64,000 nt of DNA from Halomonas shengliensis (GTDB taxonomy: Bacteria; Pseudomonadota; Gammaproteobacteria; Pseudomonadales; Halomonadaceae). Position 1 is the first letter of the stretch, and every line of letters begins with the position of its first letter. The stretch is from positions 45,486-109,485 of the forward strand of contig NZ_FNIV01000005.1 in NCBI RefSeq assembly GCF_900104135.1, written 5' to 3'. The position numbers and the translations under genes are program-made. Shown in pieces: positions 14,443 through 22,938 of the stretch. The notes below the pieces were generated by a model. That model was not told where the DNA came from. It made no database searches and worked only from the letters and a program-made list of their open reading frames with translations.

Positions 14443-14517
14443 GCAGGCGGGACAGACGGCAAGTCGCTGGGCTCATAACCCAGAGATACCTGGTTCGACT
14501 CCGGGGCCTGCTACCAA
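14443..14517 (+). tRNA. Phage tRNA with CAT anticodon (Met or Ile2)
   Basis: A cloverleaf can be drawn: acceptor AGCAGGC (14443-14449) with GCCTGCT (14507-14513), D stem GAC/GTC, anticodon stem CTGGG/CCCAG with loop CTCATAA, T arm CCTGG-TTCGACT-CCGGG, and an encoded ACCA end (14514-14517). It has an unusual G instead of T at position 8 and G at position 14. CAT can be tRNA-Met or, after lysidine modification, tRNA-Ile2. The sequence alone does not decide. Confidence 0.85.
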
Positions 14518-14627
14518 TCACGCGCCATGCGTGCTCCCCCGGCCAGGGATGGCCACCTCTTCCGTGACGGCGCCGCCTGGCGCCTTGCCCGCTGACTAGC
14601 CGGGCCTGACCTCCCCGAGGTGCTGCC

Positions 14628-14987
14628 ATGACTCAGGTCTCTCGCCACTTCAAGCGCGCGGAGTTCGCTTGCCACTGTGGCAAGTGCGGCTTCGACACCA
14701 TTGATGCCCAGACGCTGGAGATCCTCGAGGCGGTGCGCCAGCACTTTGGCATGCCGGTGATCGTGACCAGCGCGGCCCGCTGCCGCTCACACAACGCAGC
14801 GGTGGGCGGCGCGGCTCGCTCGCAGCATATCTATGGCCGTGCCGCTGATATCAAGGTCGCCGGCACGCCACCCGACGCGGTGCATGACTGGATTGCCGAG
14901 ACGTTCCCATCGGCTAGCCTTGGGCTCTACCGCACCTTTGTGCACGTGGATACGCGCACTGGCGGCCCGGCTAGGTGGAGGGGGTGA
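14628..14987 (+). CDS. Endolysin: M15-type peptidase
   Basis: This 119-residue enzyme is of the peptidase M15A (D-Ala-D-Ala carboxypeptidase-like) family and should cut peptidoglycan cross-links at lysis. Zinc ligands are visible in SQHIYGRAADI (His and Asp, about residues 65-75) and HVD (about 106-108). The N-terminal part has a Cys-His cluster (CHCGKCG). No signal peptide is seen, so release depends on the holins encoded next. The start at 14628 has AGGTG upstream. Confidence 0.88.
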   Translation: MTQVSRHFKRAEFACHCGKCGFDTIDAQTLEILEAVRQHFGMPVIVTSAARCRSHNAAVGGAARSQHIYGRAADIKVAGTPPDAVHDWIAETFPSASLGLYRTFVHVDTRTGGPARWRG

Positions 14988-15340
14988 TGCCGTGGAAGGA
15001 TGCCAACTGGTGGCAGGCGATCCTCGACACGGTCTCAGTGTGGCGGGAGGACGCCTTGCTCGCTGTCTCTGCAGGGTTCGCGGTCATGATAGGTCTGCTC
15101 GCTAAGATCGCCCATGAGGTGCAGGCGGGGCAGCGTCGTCGATTCATCACTCGTCGCCTGTGGCTCGACATCCCCGCCCTGGTGGCGATGGTGTCGGTCT
15201 CCGCGGGCATCAGCGTCTATTTCGACCTCAACGGCTGGCCGTCGTCTGCCGTCGGCGTGATCTGTGGCTGGCTTGGCCCGCGCAGTATCGACGTCATCCT
15301 GATGGCGGTCGCCGACCGTGTGCGAGGTAGCAAACCATGA
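14987..15340 (+). CDS. Holin-like membrane protein
   Basis: This 117-residue protein has three likely membrane segments (about 20-43 ALLAVSAGFAVMIGLLA, 62-80 IPALVAMVSVSAGISV, 86-110) and follows the endolysin with a 1-bp overlap (TGATG). GGAGGGGG precedes the ATG. The topology and location fit a class I holin of the LydA/phage_holin_3 kind that forms membrane lesions to release the endolysin. Confidence 0.75.
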   Translation: MPWKDANWWQAILDTVSVWREDALLAVSAGFAVMIGLLAKIAHEVQAGQRRRFITRRLWLDIPALVAMVSVSAGISVYFDLNGWPSSAVGVICGWLGPRSIDVILMAVADRVRGSKP

Positions 15341-15831
15341 GCTGGTCTGATGTCGCCGAGACGGTGGGCAAGGTTGCGCCTGTGGCTGGCGGCGCCCTTG
15401 GCGGCCCTGCTGGGGCTGCAGTTGGTGGGCTCATCGCTCGTGCTCTGGGCGTACCAGAGTCACCGCAAGCGGTGGCGCAAGCGGTCAAGACGGATCCGGA
15501 AGCAGCGGTGAAGCTGCGCCGTATCGATGCTGACCTGGAGCGCACGCTGCTCGAGGGGCGCACGCAGGTGGTGACCGCCGAGGTTCAAGGCGAGAGCTGG
15601 CTGCAAAGGAGCTGGCGCCCCTTGCTGATGCTGTGGTTCGCCGCCCTGGTCGGTGCTCACTGGCTGGGGCTTACCCCTGAGACCCTGGATGCGGCTGTCG
15701 TTGAGCGCCTGCTCGACATCGTGCAGCTCGGCATCGGCGGGTACGTGGTCGGTCGCAGCGTGGAGAAGACCGCCAGGACGCTCAGTGGCTCGGGGATCTT
15801 CGAGCACCTGCAGGCCAAGGCGAAGAGGTAG
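15337..15831 (+). CDS. 3TM holin of the gene-transfer-agent type
   Basis: This 164-residue protein matches the family called holin of 3TMs for gene-transfer release. It has an N-terminal Ala/Gly-rich hydrophobic region (APVAGGALGGPAGAAVGGLI), the central WLQRSWRPLLMLWFAALVG and a C-terminal IVQLGIGGYVVGRSVEK. The ATG overlaps the upstream stop by 4 bp. Having two holin-like genes suggests a holin plus regulator, or a spanin substitute. No Rz-like gene is visible. Confidence 0.82.
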   Translation: MSWSDVAETVGKVAPVAGGALGGPAGAAVGGLIARALGVPESPQAVAQAVKTDPEAAVKLRRIDADLERTLLEGRTQVVTAEVQGESWLQRSWRPLLMLWFAALVGAHWLGLTPETLDAAVVERLLDIVQLGIGGYVVGRSVEKTARTLSGSGIFEHLQAKAKR

Positions 15832-15835
15832 CTCC

Positions 15836-16204
15836 ATGCCAGCACGCTCACCACGCCCCTGCCGCGCTGCTCTCTGCCCGAAGAGGACGACCGAGCGTCA
15901 CGGCTACTGCCCCGAGCATGAGCACCTGCACAGTGGCTGGCAGCGTCACCACCAGGGCAAGAGCAGCACCGAGCGTGGCTATGGTGGCCGCTGGCGCAAG
16001 CTGCGCAGCCTGGTGATGGATAGAGACCAGTGGCTGTGTCAGCCATGCAAAAGGATAGGCCGAGCCGCGCCAGCCGCGATGGTTGATCACGTCGTCAATA
16101 AGGCCGAGGGAGGCACCGACAAGCTCGACAACCTCGAGGCTATCTGCCGGTCCTGCCATCAGGCGAAGACCCAGCAGGAGGCAGCACGCGGCCGTCAGCG
16201 TTAG
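15836..16204 (+). CDS. HNH endonuclease
   Basis: This 122-residue protein has the HNH core with zinc knuckles: CQPC (about residue 64), DHVVNKAEGG, then NLEAICRSCH with the last catalytic and zinc residues. HNH proteins beside terminase genes stimulate cos cleavage in HK97-like phages. The position directly upstream of the terminase small subunit supports that role here. Confidence 0.88.
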   Translation: MPARSPRPCRAALCPKRTTERHGYCPEHEHLHSGWQRHHQGKSSTERGYGGRWRKLRSLVMDRDQWLCQPCKRIGRAAPAAMVDHVVNKAEGGTDKLDNLEAICRSCHQAKTQQEAARGRQR

Positions 16205-16325
16205 CCCTGGCAGGGGGAGGGGGGGATGCAATCTCTACCACCTGAGCGGGGTCGACCGCACGCCTTCACTGTCTGTTTACACCCGCGAAATATGAAATTT
16301 CAGGGCTTGCGCAGGAGGTAGCGCC
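16205..16325. other. Intergenic gap between HNH and terminase, candidate cos region
   Basis: This 121-bp gap has a run of G (16213-16224), a GTCGAC core at 16251-16256 and an imperfect inverted repeat GAAAT/ATTTC near 16287-16301. In HNH-terminase cassettes cos is generally here. No specific cleavage site can be defined from sequence alone. Confidence 0.3.
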
Positions 16326-16814
16326 ATGGCAGGCACCAGCAAGAGTGGCCGGAAGCCCAAGCCGACCCATCTGAAGGCGGTCCAGGGGAACGCCGGCAAG
16401 CGCAAGGTCAACGAGGACGAGCCCCAGGGCGAAGAGCTGACCGAAGCGCCGGCGCCACCGGAGTGGATGGACCCGATTGGCCAGGCTGCCTGGCGAGAGC
16501 TGGCGCCCTGGCTGGTGAAGGTCAAGATCCTGACCGGCTCCGACCTGCATGTGCTCGAGACTTACTGCGAGGCCTACGCCACCTGGCGGGCTGCAGTGGA
16601 GGAGGTGGCCCGCACCGGCCTGACCGTCGAGACCGCCATGGGTGGCATCTCCAAGAATCCCGCACTGACTGCGAAGAACGAGGCGCACCGCCAGATGACA
16701 GTGAGTGGGTCGGCCCTCGGTCTGACGCCTGCCGATCGCGCCCGCCTGGCCGTGCCCGGCGCCAAGGATGCTGAGAACCCCTTCAAGAACCTGCTGGGCG
16801 GAAAGAAGCGATGA
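16326..16814 (+). CDS. terS: Terminase small subunit, P27 family
   Basis: This 162-residue protein binds phage DNA and presents it to the large subunit for packaging. It shows the P27 family start GRKPKPTHLKAVQGNAGKRK, the WMDPIGQAAWRELAPWL motif and the C-terminal SGSALGLTPADRARL. GGAGG lies before the ATG. It sits directly upstream of the large subunit. Confidence 0.92.
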   Translation: MAGTSKSGRKPKPTHLKAVQGNAGKRKVNEDEPQGEELTEAPAPPEWMDPIGQAAWRELAPWLVKVKILTGSDLHVLETYCEAYATWRAAVEEVARTGLTVETAMGGISKNPALTAKNEAHRQMTVSGSALGLTPADRARLAVPGAKDAENPFKNLLGGKKR

Positions 16815-16820
16815 CACTCA

Positions 16821-18533
16821 ATGGCCAGCTATCCCAACGTCAACAGCGCGAACAAGTACGCCCGCGACGTGGTGGGTGGCCGAATCGTCGCCTGCAAGTG
16901 GGTCAAGCTGGCCTGCAAGCGTCACCTCGATGACCTGAAGGCGGCCAAGGCGCGCTCGTTTCCGTACCGCTTCGACCGTGACACCGCCGAGCGAGTCTGT
17001 GACTTCATCCAGCTGCTGCCGCATACCAAGGGCAAGTGGGCACGCGAACGTCGCCTGATCATTCTGGAGCCCTGGCAGAGGTTCCTGTTCGCGGCCTTGT
17101 TCGGATGGCTGCACAAGAAGACCGGCCAGCGCCGTTACCGAGAAGCCTACATCGAGGTGCCGCGGAAGAACGGCAAGAGCGTGATAGCCGCCGGGGTCGC
17201 CAACTACATGCTGGCCGCCGATGGCGAATACGGCGCCGAGGTCTACTGTGGCGCCACCACCGAGAAGCAGGCCTGGGAGGTTTTCCGCCCGGCCAAGCTG
17301 ATGCTGACCAAGAGCCCGGCGCTAATCAGCGCCGCCGGCATCGAGGTGATGGCCAAGAATATCAGCATCCCCGAGGACGGCAGCCGCCTCGAGCCGCTGA
17401 TCGGCAACCCCGGAGACGGTAGCTCGCCCAGTTGCGCCCTGGTCGACGAGTTCCACGAGCACCAGACGCCGGACCTCTACGACACCATGCTGACCGGCAT
17501 GGGCGCCCGCGATCAGCCGTTGATGTTCATCATCACCACCGCGGGCTTCAACCTGGCCGGGCCCTGCTACGACAAGCGTCGCCAGGCCCAGCAGATGCTC
17601 GACGGTTCGGTACCCAACCCCGAGCTTTTCGCCGCCATATACACCATCGACGAGGGTGACGACTGGCAGGACTCATCGACGCTACGCAAGGCCAACCCGA
17701 ACTTCGGGGTCTCGGTCAGCGAGGAGTTCCTGCTCAAGGCTCAGCGCGACGCGGTGCGCTACCCGAGCCGCCAGAACAGCTTCCTTACCAAGCACCTCAA
17801 CCTCTGGGTCTCGGCCCGCACCGCTTGGCTGAACATGGCGGACTGGCACAGTGCCGGCGATGAGGCGCTGGCGCTGGAGCACTTCGAGGGCAAGCCCTGC
17901 TGGATCGGCGTGGACCTAGCCAGCAAGACTGACATTGCCGCCATCGCGCTGCTGTTCCGTGACGAGATCGAGGCTGGCAAGACCCGCTGGACCGCCTTCG
18001 TGCGCAGCTATCTGCCGGAGGGGGCCATCGAGCGGGCCAGCAACAACCGGGCCGCCTACGAATCCTGGATCAACTCCGGCGACCTGATCACCACCGATGG
18101 CGAGGAGCTCGACTTCGACATCATCCGCGACGACCTGATGGATCTCTCCGGGCGCTTCGAGATCGAGGAGATCGCCTACGACCCCTGGCGTGCCACTCAG
18201 CTGGCACACCAGCTGATGAAGGACGGCGCCGAGATCGTCGAGTACCGCAACACGGTGCAGAACATGAGCCCGCCGATGCGCGAGATGGAGGCGGCCATCA
18301 CCGCCGGCCGCTGGCGCCATGCCTGCGACCCGGTGCTGACCTGGATGGCCAGCAACGTGGTGGCCAAGGTCGACGCCAAGGAGAACATCTACCCGCGCAA
18401 GGAGCGCTCCGAGAACAAGATCGACGGCATCATCGCCATCCTCATGGCGCTGGGCCGGGCCGTCTTGGCCGATGGGCCGCAGGACGATGACCTCTCCGAC
18501 CACCTCGAAAACCACGGCATCCGGACCCTATAG
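16821..18533 (+). CDS. terL: Terminase large subunit
   Basis: This 570-residue packaging motor has an N-terminal ATPase with Walker A-like PRKNGKS (about residues 114-120) and Walker B ALVDEFHEH (about 206-214). The C-terminal nuclease begins at WIGVDLASKTDIAA (about 362) and has further acidic residues (EIAYDPWRATQL, about 450). The length is normal for the HK97-like Terminase_1 family. The start is 6 bp after the small subunit gene. Confidence 0.95.
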   Translation: MASYPNVNSANKYARDVVGGRIVACKWVKLACKRHLDDLKAAKARSFPYRFDRDTAERVCDFIQLLPHTKGKWARERRLIILEPWQRFLFAALFGWLHKKTGQRRYREAYIEVPRKNGKSVIAAGVANYMLAADGEYGAEVYCGATTEKQAWEVFRPAKLMLTKSPALISAAGIEVMAKNISIPEDGSRLEPLIGNPGDGSSPSCALVDEFHEHQTPDLYDTMLTGMGARDQPLMFIITTAGFNLAGPCYDKRRQAQQMLDGSVPNPELFAAIYTIDEGDDWQDSSTLRKANPNFGVSVSEEFLLKAQRDAVRYPSRQNSFLTKHLNLWVSARTAWLNMADWHSAGDEALALEHFEGKPCWIGVDLASKTDIAAIALLFRDEIEAGKTRWTAFVRSYLPEGAIERASNNRAAYESWINSGDLITTDGEELDFDIIRDDLMDLSGRFEIEEIAYDPWRATQLAHQLMKDGAEIVEYRNTVQNMSPPMREMEAAITAGRWRHACDPVLTWMASNVVAKVDAKENIYPRKERSENKIDGIIAILMALGRAVLADGPQDDDLSDHLENHGIRTL

Positions 18534-19736
18534 ATGAAACTTTTCGCCAAGCTATTCAGCCGCAAGAGTACGGCCATCGATACGCCGCAGGCGCTCGCTG
18601 AAGAGCTCGGCGTCAGCTACGACTCGGTCAGCGGCCGTCGGATCTCCGGCGGCCAGGCCATGCGGCTCACTACCGTGTTCGGCTGCGTGCGCGTGCTCTC
18701 CGAGTCGGTCGGCATGCTGCCCTGCCGGCTGATGGAGCAGGGCGACGGCACCCGGCTTCCGGCCACCGGGCACTCGCTGTACAGGCTGTTGAACGTGGCG
18801 CCCAACGACTTCATGACCGCTCAGGAGTTCTGGGAGCTGCTGGTGGCCTGCCTGTGCCTGCGCGGCAACTTCTACGCCTACAAGGTCAAGGGGCTCGGCG
18901 GCCGGGTTTCCGAGCTGCTGCCCATGGACCCTGGCACGGTGCAGCCCTCGCTGGATTCGAAATGGAACCCCGTCTACCGGGTGACGTTTCCGGACGGCTC
19001 CACCGACGTGCTGGGCCAGGACCAGATCTGGCACGTGCGGCTGATGACCCTCGACGGCCTGGTCGGGCTCAACCCGGTGGCCTATGCCCGCGAGGCCATC
19101 GCCCTGGGGCTGGATACCGAGGAGCACGGCGCCCAGCTGTTCCGCAATGGCGCGGTGACCACCGGTGTGCTCTCCACCGAGCAGACCCTCACCGACAAGG
19201 CTTATGCCCGGCTGAAGAAGGACTTCGAGGAGCGCCACGGCGGCCTGGCCAACAACCATAAGCCGATGATCCTCGAGGGCGGCCTCAGCTGGAAGCCGAT
19301 CTCGCTCAATGCCGAGGACAGCCAGTTCCTGCAGACCCGCCAGTTCCAGCGCGACGAGATCTGCGCGATCTTCCGCGTGCCGCCGCACCTGGTGGCCAAC
19401 ATGGAGAAGGCCACGTTCTCGAACATTGAGCACCAGGGCATGAACTTCGTGAACTACTCGCTGGTGCCGTACCTGACGCGGATCGAACACCGCGTCCAGG
19501 TCGGCCTGCTGCGCCCGCAGGACCAGGGCCGCTACTACGCCAAGTTCAACGCCGGCGCCCTGCAGCGCGGCGACCTCAAGGCCCGTTATGACTCCTACGG
19601 CAAGGGTATCCAGTGGGGGATTCTCAGCCCCAACGAGTGCCGCGATCTCGAGGACCTCAACCCGCGCGAGGGCGGCGACATCTACCTGACGCCGACCAAC
19701 ATGACCACCAAGCCGGAGGCTGGCGACCGTGAGTAA
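18534..19736 (+). CDS. Portal protein, HK97 family
   Basis: This 400-residue protein should form the dodecameric ring through which DNA passes. The family features RLTTVFGCVRVLSESVGMLP (about residues 43-62), HSLYRLLNVAPNDFMTAQEFW and a C-terminal IFRVPPHLV...FSNIEHQ segment are all present. It starts right after the terL stop. The end overlaps a 45-residue gene. Confidence 0.95.
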   Translation: MKLFAKLFSRKSTAIDTPQALAEELGVSYDSVSGRRISGGQAMRLTTVFGCVRVLSESVGMLPCRLMEQGDGTRLPATGHSLYRLLNVAPNDFMTAQEFWELLVACLCLRGNFYAYKVKGLGGRVSELLPMDPGTVQPSLDSKWNPVYRVTFPDGSTDVLGQDQIWHVRLMTLDGLVGLNPVAYAREAIALGLDTEEHGAQLFRNGAVTTGVLSTEQTLTDKAYARLKKDFEERHGGLANNHKPMILEGGLSWKPISLNAEDSQFLQTRQFQRDEICAIFRVPPHLVANMEKATFSNIEHQGMNFVNYSLVPYLTRIEHRVQVGLLRPQDQGRYYAKFNAGALQRGDLKARYDSYGKGIQWGILSPNECRDLEDLNPREGGDIYLTPTNMTTKPEAGDRE

Positions 19737-19866
19737 ACGCGCCGCGCACGACCACCAGGAGGCACAGCGCCGCCGCCGCAAACTGAGCCTGCGGCTGCAG
19801 CGCCAGGCCATCCAGGGCGGCCTTGCCCAGCCGAGCCGCCACCACGACCTCGAGGACAAGCAATGA
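19729..19866 (+). CDS. 45-residue basic protein between portal and protease genes
   Basis: A GTG at 19729 lies 9 bp after GGAGG, inside the last codons of the portal gene. The frame ends in an ATGA overlap with the protease start. The product is very basic (KRAAHDHQEAQRRRRKLSLR) and probably helical. Precise coupling on both sides suggests it is translated. The function is unknown. A scaffold-related or DNA-binding role is possible. Confidence 0.6.
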   Translation: MSKRAAHDHQEAQRRRRKLSLRLQRQAIQGGLAQPSRHHDLEDKQ

Positions 19867-20519
19867 ACACCAAGCAACGCTTCGACGCGCCGCTGAAGAT
19901 CAAGGCCGTCAACGATGCCGGCGAGTTCGAAGGGTACGGCTCGATATTCGGCAACCAGGACAGCTACGACGACGTGGTGATGCCCGGCGCCTTCCAGGCC
20001 AGCCTCGGCCGCTGGCAGCAGAAGGAGCGCCTGCCGGCGATGCTCTGGCAGCACAACATGCACGAGCCGATCGGCGTCTACACCGAGATGCGCGAGGACG
20101 AGAACGGCCTCTACGTGAAGGGTCGCCTGCTGGTCGACGACGACCCCCTCGCCAAGCGCGCCCACGCCCACATGAAGGCCGGCAGTCTGACCGGGCTGTC
20201 CATCGGCTACATGCTCAAGGAGTGGGACTTCGACCGCGACAAGGACGTCTTCCTGCTCAAGGAGGTCGACCTCTGGGAAGTCTCTCTGGTGACCTTCCCC
20301 GCCAATGACGAGGCGCGGATCTCAAACGTCAAGACCTACCTGGAGCGCGGTGAAGTGCCGCGCCCCAGCGAGTTCGAGAAAGCCCTGCGCGAGGTAGGGC
20401 TCTCTCGTTCTCAGGCCAAGGCCTTCATGGCCTCTGGTTACAGCGCCATCCAGCCGCGAGATGCGGAGGCGGAACACGCGCTTTCCTACCTCAAGTCCCT
20501 TCTGGACCGGATGAAATAA
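19863..20519 (+). CDS. HK97 family prohead protease
   Basis: This 218-residue serine protease processes the capsid protein and scaffold during head maturation. Visible landmarks are FEGYGSIFGNQDSYDDVV at the start, the catalytic His in MLWQHN (about residue 62), the Ser in TGLSIGY (about 113) and WEVSLVTFPAN after it. It is followed by the capsid gene after 10 bp. Confidence 0.95.
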   Translation: MNTKQRFDAPLKIKAVNDAGEFEGYGSIFGNQDSYDDVVMPGAFQASLGRWQQKERLPAMLWQHNMHEPIGVYTEMREDENGLYVKGRLLVDDDPLAKRAHAHMKAGSLTGLSIGYMLKEWDFDRDKDVFLLKEVDLWEVSLVTFPANDEARISNVKTYLERGEVPRPSEFEKALREVGLSRSQAKAFMASGYSAIQPRDAEAEHALSYLKSLLDRMK

Positions 20520-20529
20520 GGAGCCTCCC

Positions 20530-21732
20530 ATGGCTGTTGATCAGAAAGATGTCGCCCAGGTCGCCGAAGAGCTGGGCAAGCGGTTCGACGAGTTCAAGTC
20601 GACCAACGACAAGCGCCTCGAGGCGGTCGAGCAGGAGAAGTCTGCCCTGTCCGAGAAGACCGAGGCAATGAACGCCAAGCTCTCCGAGCTCGACCAGCTC
20701 AAGGCCGACCTGGAAGCCTCGCTGAAGGAGGCCAACCGCCCCGACAAGCCCGGCGGCAAGAAGGAGGTCACCGAGCACAAGGCCGCATTCGAGAGTTTCA
20801 TCCGCAAGGGCCGCGAGGATGGCCTGCGCGAGCTCGAGCAGAAGGCGCTCAACACCACCACCGATGCCGATGGCGGCTATGCGGTACCGGAGGAGCTCGA
20901 CCGCAACATCCTCGAGCTGCTCAAGGACGAGTCACCGATGCGGCAGGTCTGCTCGCAGATCACCGTCAGCACCCCCGACTACAAGAAGCTGGTCAACCTC
21001 GGCGGCGCCGGGTCCGGCTGGGTCGGTGAGGCGGCAGCTCGCCCAGCCACTGATACGCCGACCCTGGCGCAGATCGCCGCCATCATGGGCGAGATCTACG
21101 CCAACCCGCAGGCCACCCAGACCAGCCTCGACGACGTGTTCTTCGATGCCGAGGCCTGGCTGAATGCCGAGGTGGCCCGCGAGTTCGCCGAGCAGGAGGG
21201 GGCTGCCTTCCTCAACGGCGACGGCACCAACAAGCCCAAGGGCATCCTGTCCTACGCCTTCGACACCGCCGGCGATGCCAGCCGCGCCTTCGGCACCCTG
21301 CAGAAGATCCACTCCGGCACCGCCGGCGACTTCGTGCCCGATGACCTGATCAAGCTGGTCTACAACCTGAAGAAGGGCTACCGCGCCGGCGCCACCTGGA
21401 TGCTGCCGATGCTGACCCTGTTCAAGGTCCGCACCATGAAGGACGACCAGGGCAACTACCTGTGGCGTCCGGGCATCGAGGCCGGCGAGCCCTCCAGCCT
21501 GCTGGGCTACGCCGTCACCGAGAACGAGGACATGCCGGCCGTGGCCGCGGATGCCAACGCGGTGCTGTTCGGCGACTTCCGGCGCGCTTACACCATCGTC
21601 GATCGCATCGGTACCCGGGTGCTGCGCGATCCGTTCACCAACAAGCCGAACGTCGGCTTCTATACCACCAAGCGGGTCGGCGGCATGCTCACCGACTCCC
21701 AGGCGGTGAAGGCGCTGACGCTCAGCATCTAA
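20530..21732 (+). CDS. Major capsid protein, HK97 fold
   Basis: This 400-residue protein has a charged coiled-coil N-terminal region (about residues 5-100), the delta domain that acts as scaffold and is cut off by the protease. The HK97 core follows from about 110 (GGYAVPEELDRNILELL), with AAARPATDTPTLAQ and the C-terminal VDRIGTRVLRDPFTNKPNVG. Cleavage is likely near residue 105. GGAGCC lies before the ATG. Confidence 0.95.
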   Translation: MAVDQKDVAQVAEELGKRFDEFKSTNDKRLEAVEQEKSALSEKTEAMNAKLSELDQLKADLEASLKEANRPDKPGGKKEVTEHKAAFESFIRKGREDGLRELEQKALNTTTDADGGYAVPEELDRNILELLKDESPMRQVCSQITVSTPDYKKLVNLGGAGSGWVGEAAARPATDTPTLAQIAAIMGEIYANPQATQTSLDDVFFDAEAWLNAEVAREFAEQEGAAFLNGDGTNKPKGILSYAFDTAGDASRAFGTLQKIHSGTAGDFVPDDLIKLVYNLKKGYRAGATWMLPMLTLFKVRTMKDDQGNYLWRPGIEAGEPSSLLGYAVTENEDMPAVAADANAVLFGDFRRAYTIVDRIGTRVLRDPFTNKPNVGFYTTKRVGGMLTDSQAVKALTLSI

Positions 21733-21737
21733 CCGGC

Positions 21738-21757
21738 GGGGCGCCTTCGGGCGCCCC
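21738..21757 (+). terminator. Hairpin after the capsid gene
   Basis: A perfect 8-bp stem GGGGCGCC-TTCG-GGCGCCCC with a stable tetraloop directly follows the capsid stop. There is no T-tract, so it is more likely an mRNA stabiliser or attenuator that raises capsid expression over the connectors than a full terminator. Confidence 0.5.
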
Positions 21758-21785
21758 TTCGTAGACCCGATACCGGAGCACGACG

Positions 21786-22028
21786 ATGCCCAAGATCAAT
21801 GTGGAGAAAGCGTTCCCGTTCTCGCCGGACGGCAAGAGCGTGGTCGAGATCGAGGTCGGCGAGCAGGAGGTCTCCGACCGTTGTGCCGAAGTGGCGGTCG
21901 AGCATCTCAAGGTCGCCACCCTGGTCGGCGAGGGCAGCGGCAAGGCCAAGACCGGCGGCAAGGCCAAGGCGGATGACAAGAAGCCCGACGCCGAGCAGCC
22001 GCCCGCCACTGAGACCACCGACGAGTAA
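21786..22028 (+). CDS. Small virion-region protein
   Basis: This 80-residue protein has a folded N-terminal half (VEKAFPFSPDGKSVVEIEVG) and a Lys/Asp-rich disordered tail. Its place between capsid and connector genes suggests a head accessory protein. I do not recognise a named family. Confidence 0.65.
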   Translation: MPKINVEKAFPFSPDGKSVVEIEVGEQEVSDRCAEVAVEHLKVATLVGEGSGKAKTGGKAKADDKKPDAEQPPATETTDE

Positions 22029-22033
22029 CCGCC

Positions 22034-22375
22034 ATGCTCGAGCTGGACATCATCAAGAGCCACGTCCGGCTCGAGCCGGACGAGACCGAGGAGGACACCC
22101 TCCTCGAAACCTATGCCAATGCCGCCCGGCGCCTTGTCGAGAACAAGACCGGGCGCACGCTGTACGCCACCGCGGCCGAGATCCCCAAGGACAGCGAGGG
22201 CAACGTCACCGACGAGCATGCCCTGGTCCTCGATGACGACCTGACCACCGCCATGCTGCTGATCATCGGCACCTGGTACGCCAACCGCGAAAGCGTGGTG
22301 GTGGGCACCATCACCGCCTCGCTGCCGATGGCCGTGGAGGCGCTGATCGGGCCCTACCAGCACTTCAACGTCTGA
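22034..22375 (+). CDS. Head-tail connector (gp6-like)
   Basis: This 113-residue protein has the gp6-like adaptor pattern: an N-terminal helix (LDIIKSHVRLEP), LLETYANAARRLVENKTGR and a final helix LTTAMLLIIGTWYANRESV. It likely forms a ring under the portal. It starts 5 bp after the upstream gene. Confidence 0.85.
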   Translation: MLELDIIKSHVRLEPDETEEDTLLETYANAARRLVENKTGRTLYATAAEIPKDSEGNVTDEHALVLDDDLTTAMLLIIGTWYANRESVVVGTITASLPMAVEALIGPYQHFNV

Positions 22376-22385
22376 GGCGCAGCCC

Positions 22386-22934
22386 ATGAGAGCCGGCAAC
22401 CTTCGCCACCGCGTCACCCTGCGCTCGGCGCGCCACGGCCACCCGCCCAGCTGGCCCGAGGTAGGCCAGGTGTGGGCCGAGTTCGTCGAGCCCAAGAGCG
22501 CCGGGCGTACCGAGCAGCAGGGCATCCGCGCCCCGGGCTCCACCCTGGTGCGTCTGCGCCCACGGGCCGGCCTGCAGGTGGGCCAGCTGATCGAGCGCCG
22601 CGACGGGGCGCTGTTCATCATCGAGGCCATCGACCCGGCGCGCACCGTGGTGGAGATCGCCGCGCGCCGCCTGCAAGGCGTGCCGGCCAGCTACGTGCCG
22701 TTCACCACCGGCATCGGCTACAGCATCGAGGCCTTCCTGCTGCGCGAGAACGTCTTCGTCGGCCAGGCCAACGAGCCGCGCCACCTGGTGGAGGTGATCC
22801 AGCCGCAACTGACCTGGCCCTGGGCCGAGCCCGGCGACCTGATCCAGATCGCCGGCCTCAGCCTCGAGGTTGTCGGCCAGGTCGAGGGCACCGACGACGG
22901 CATCACCGTGCAGCTATTCACCATTCCGGGCTGA
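22386..22934 (+). CDS. Head closure / head-tail adaptor protein
   Basis: This 182-residue protein starts MRAGNLRHRVTLRS, the standard opening of SPP1 gp16-type head closure proteins, with a beta-rich body (GRTEQQGIRAP, LIERRDGALFIIEAIDP). It is longer than the usual ~110 residues because of a second beta-rich part (about 105-182) not seen in typical members. Confidence 0.82.
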   Translation: MRAGNLRHRVTLRSARHGHPPSWPEVGQVWAEFVEPKSAGRTEQQGIRAPGSTLVRLRPRAGLQVGQLIERRDGALFIIEAIDPARTVVEIAARRLQGVPASYVPFTTGIGYSIEAFLLRENVFVGQANEPRHLVEVIQPQLTWPWAEPGDLIQIAGLSLEVVGQVEGTDDGITVQLFTIPG

Positions 22935-22938
22935 TGAC

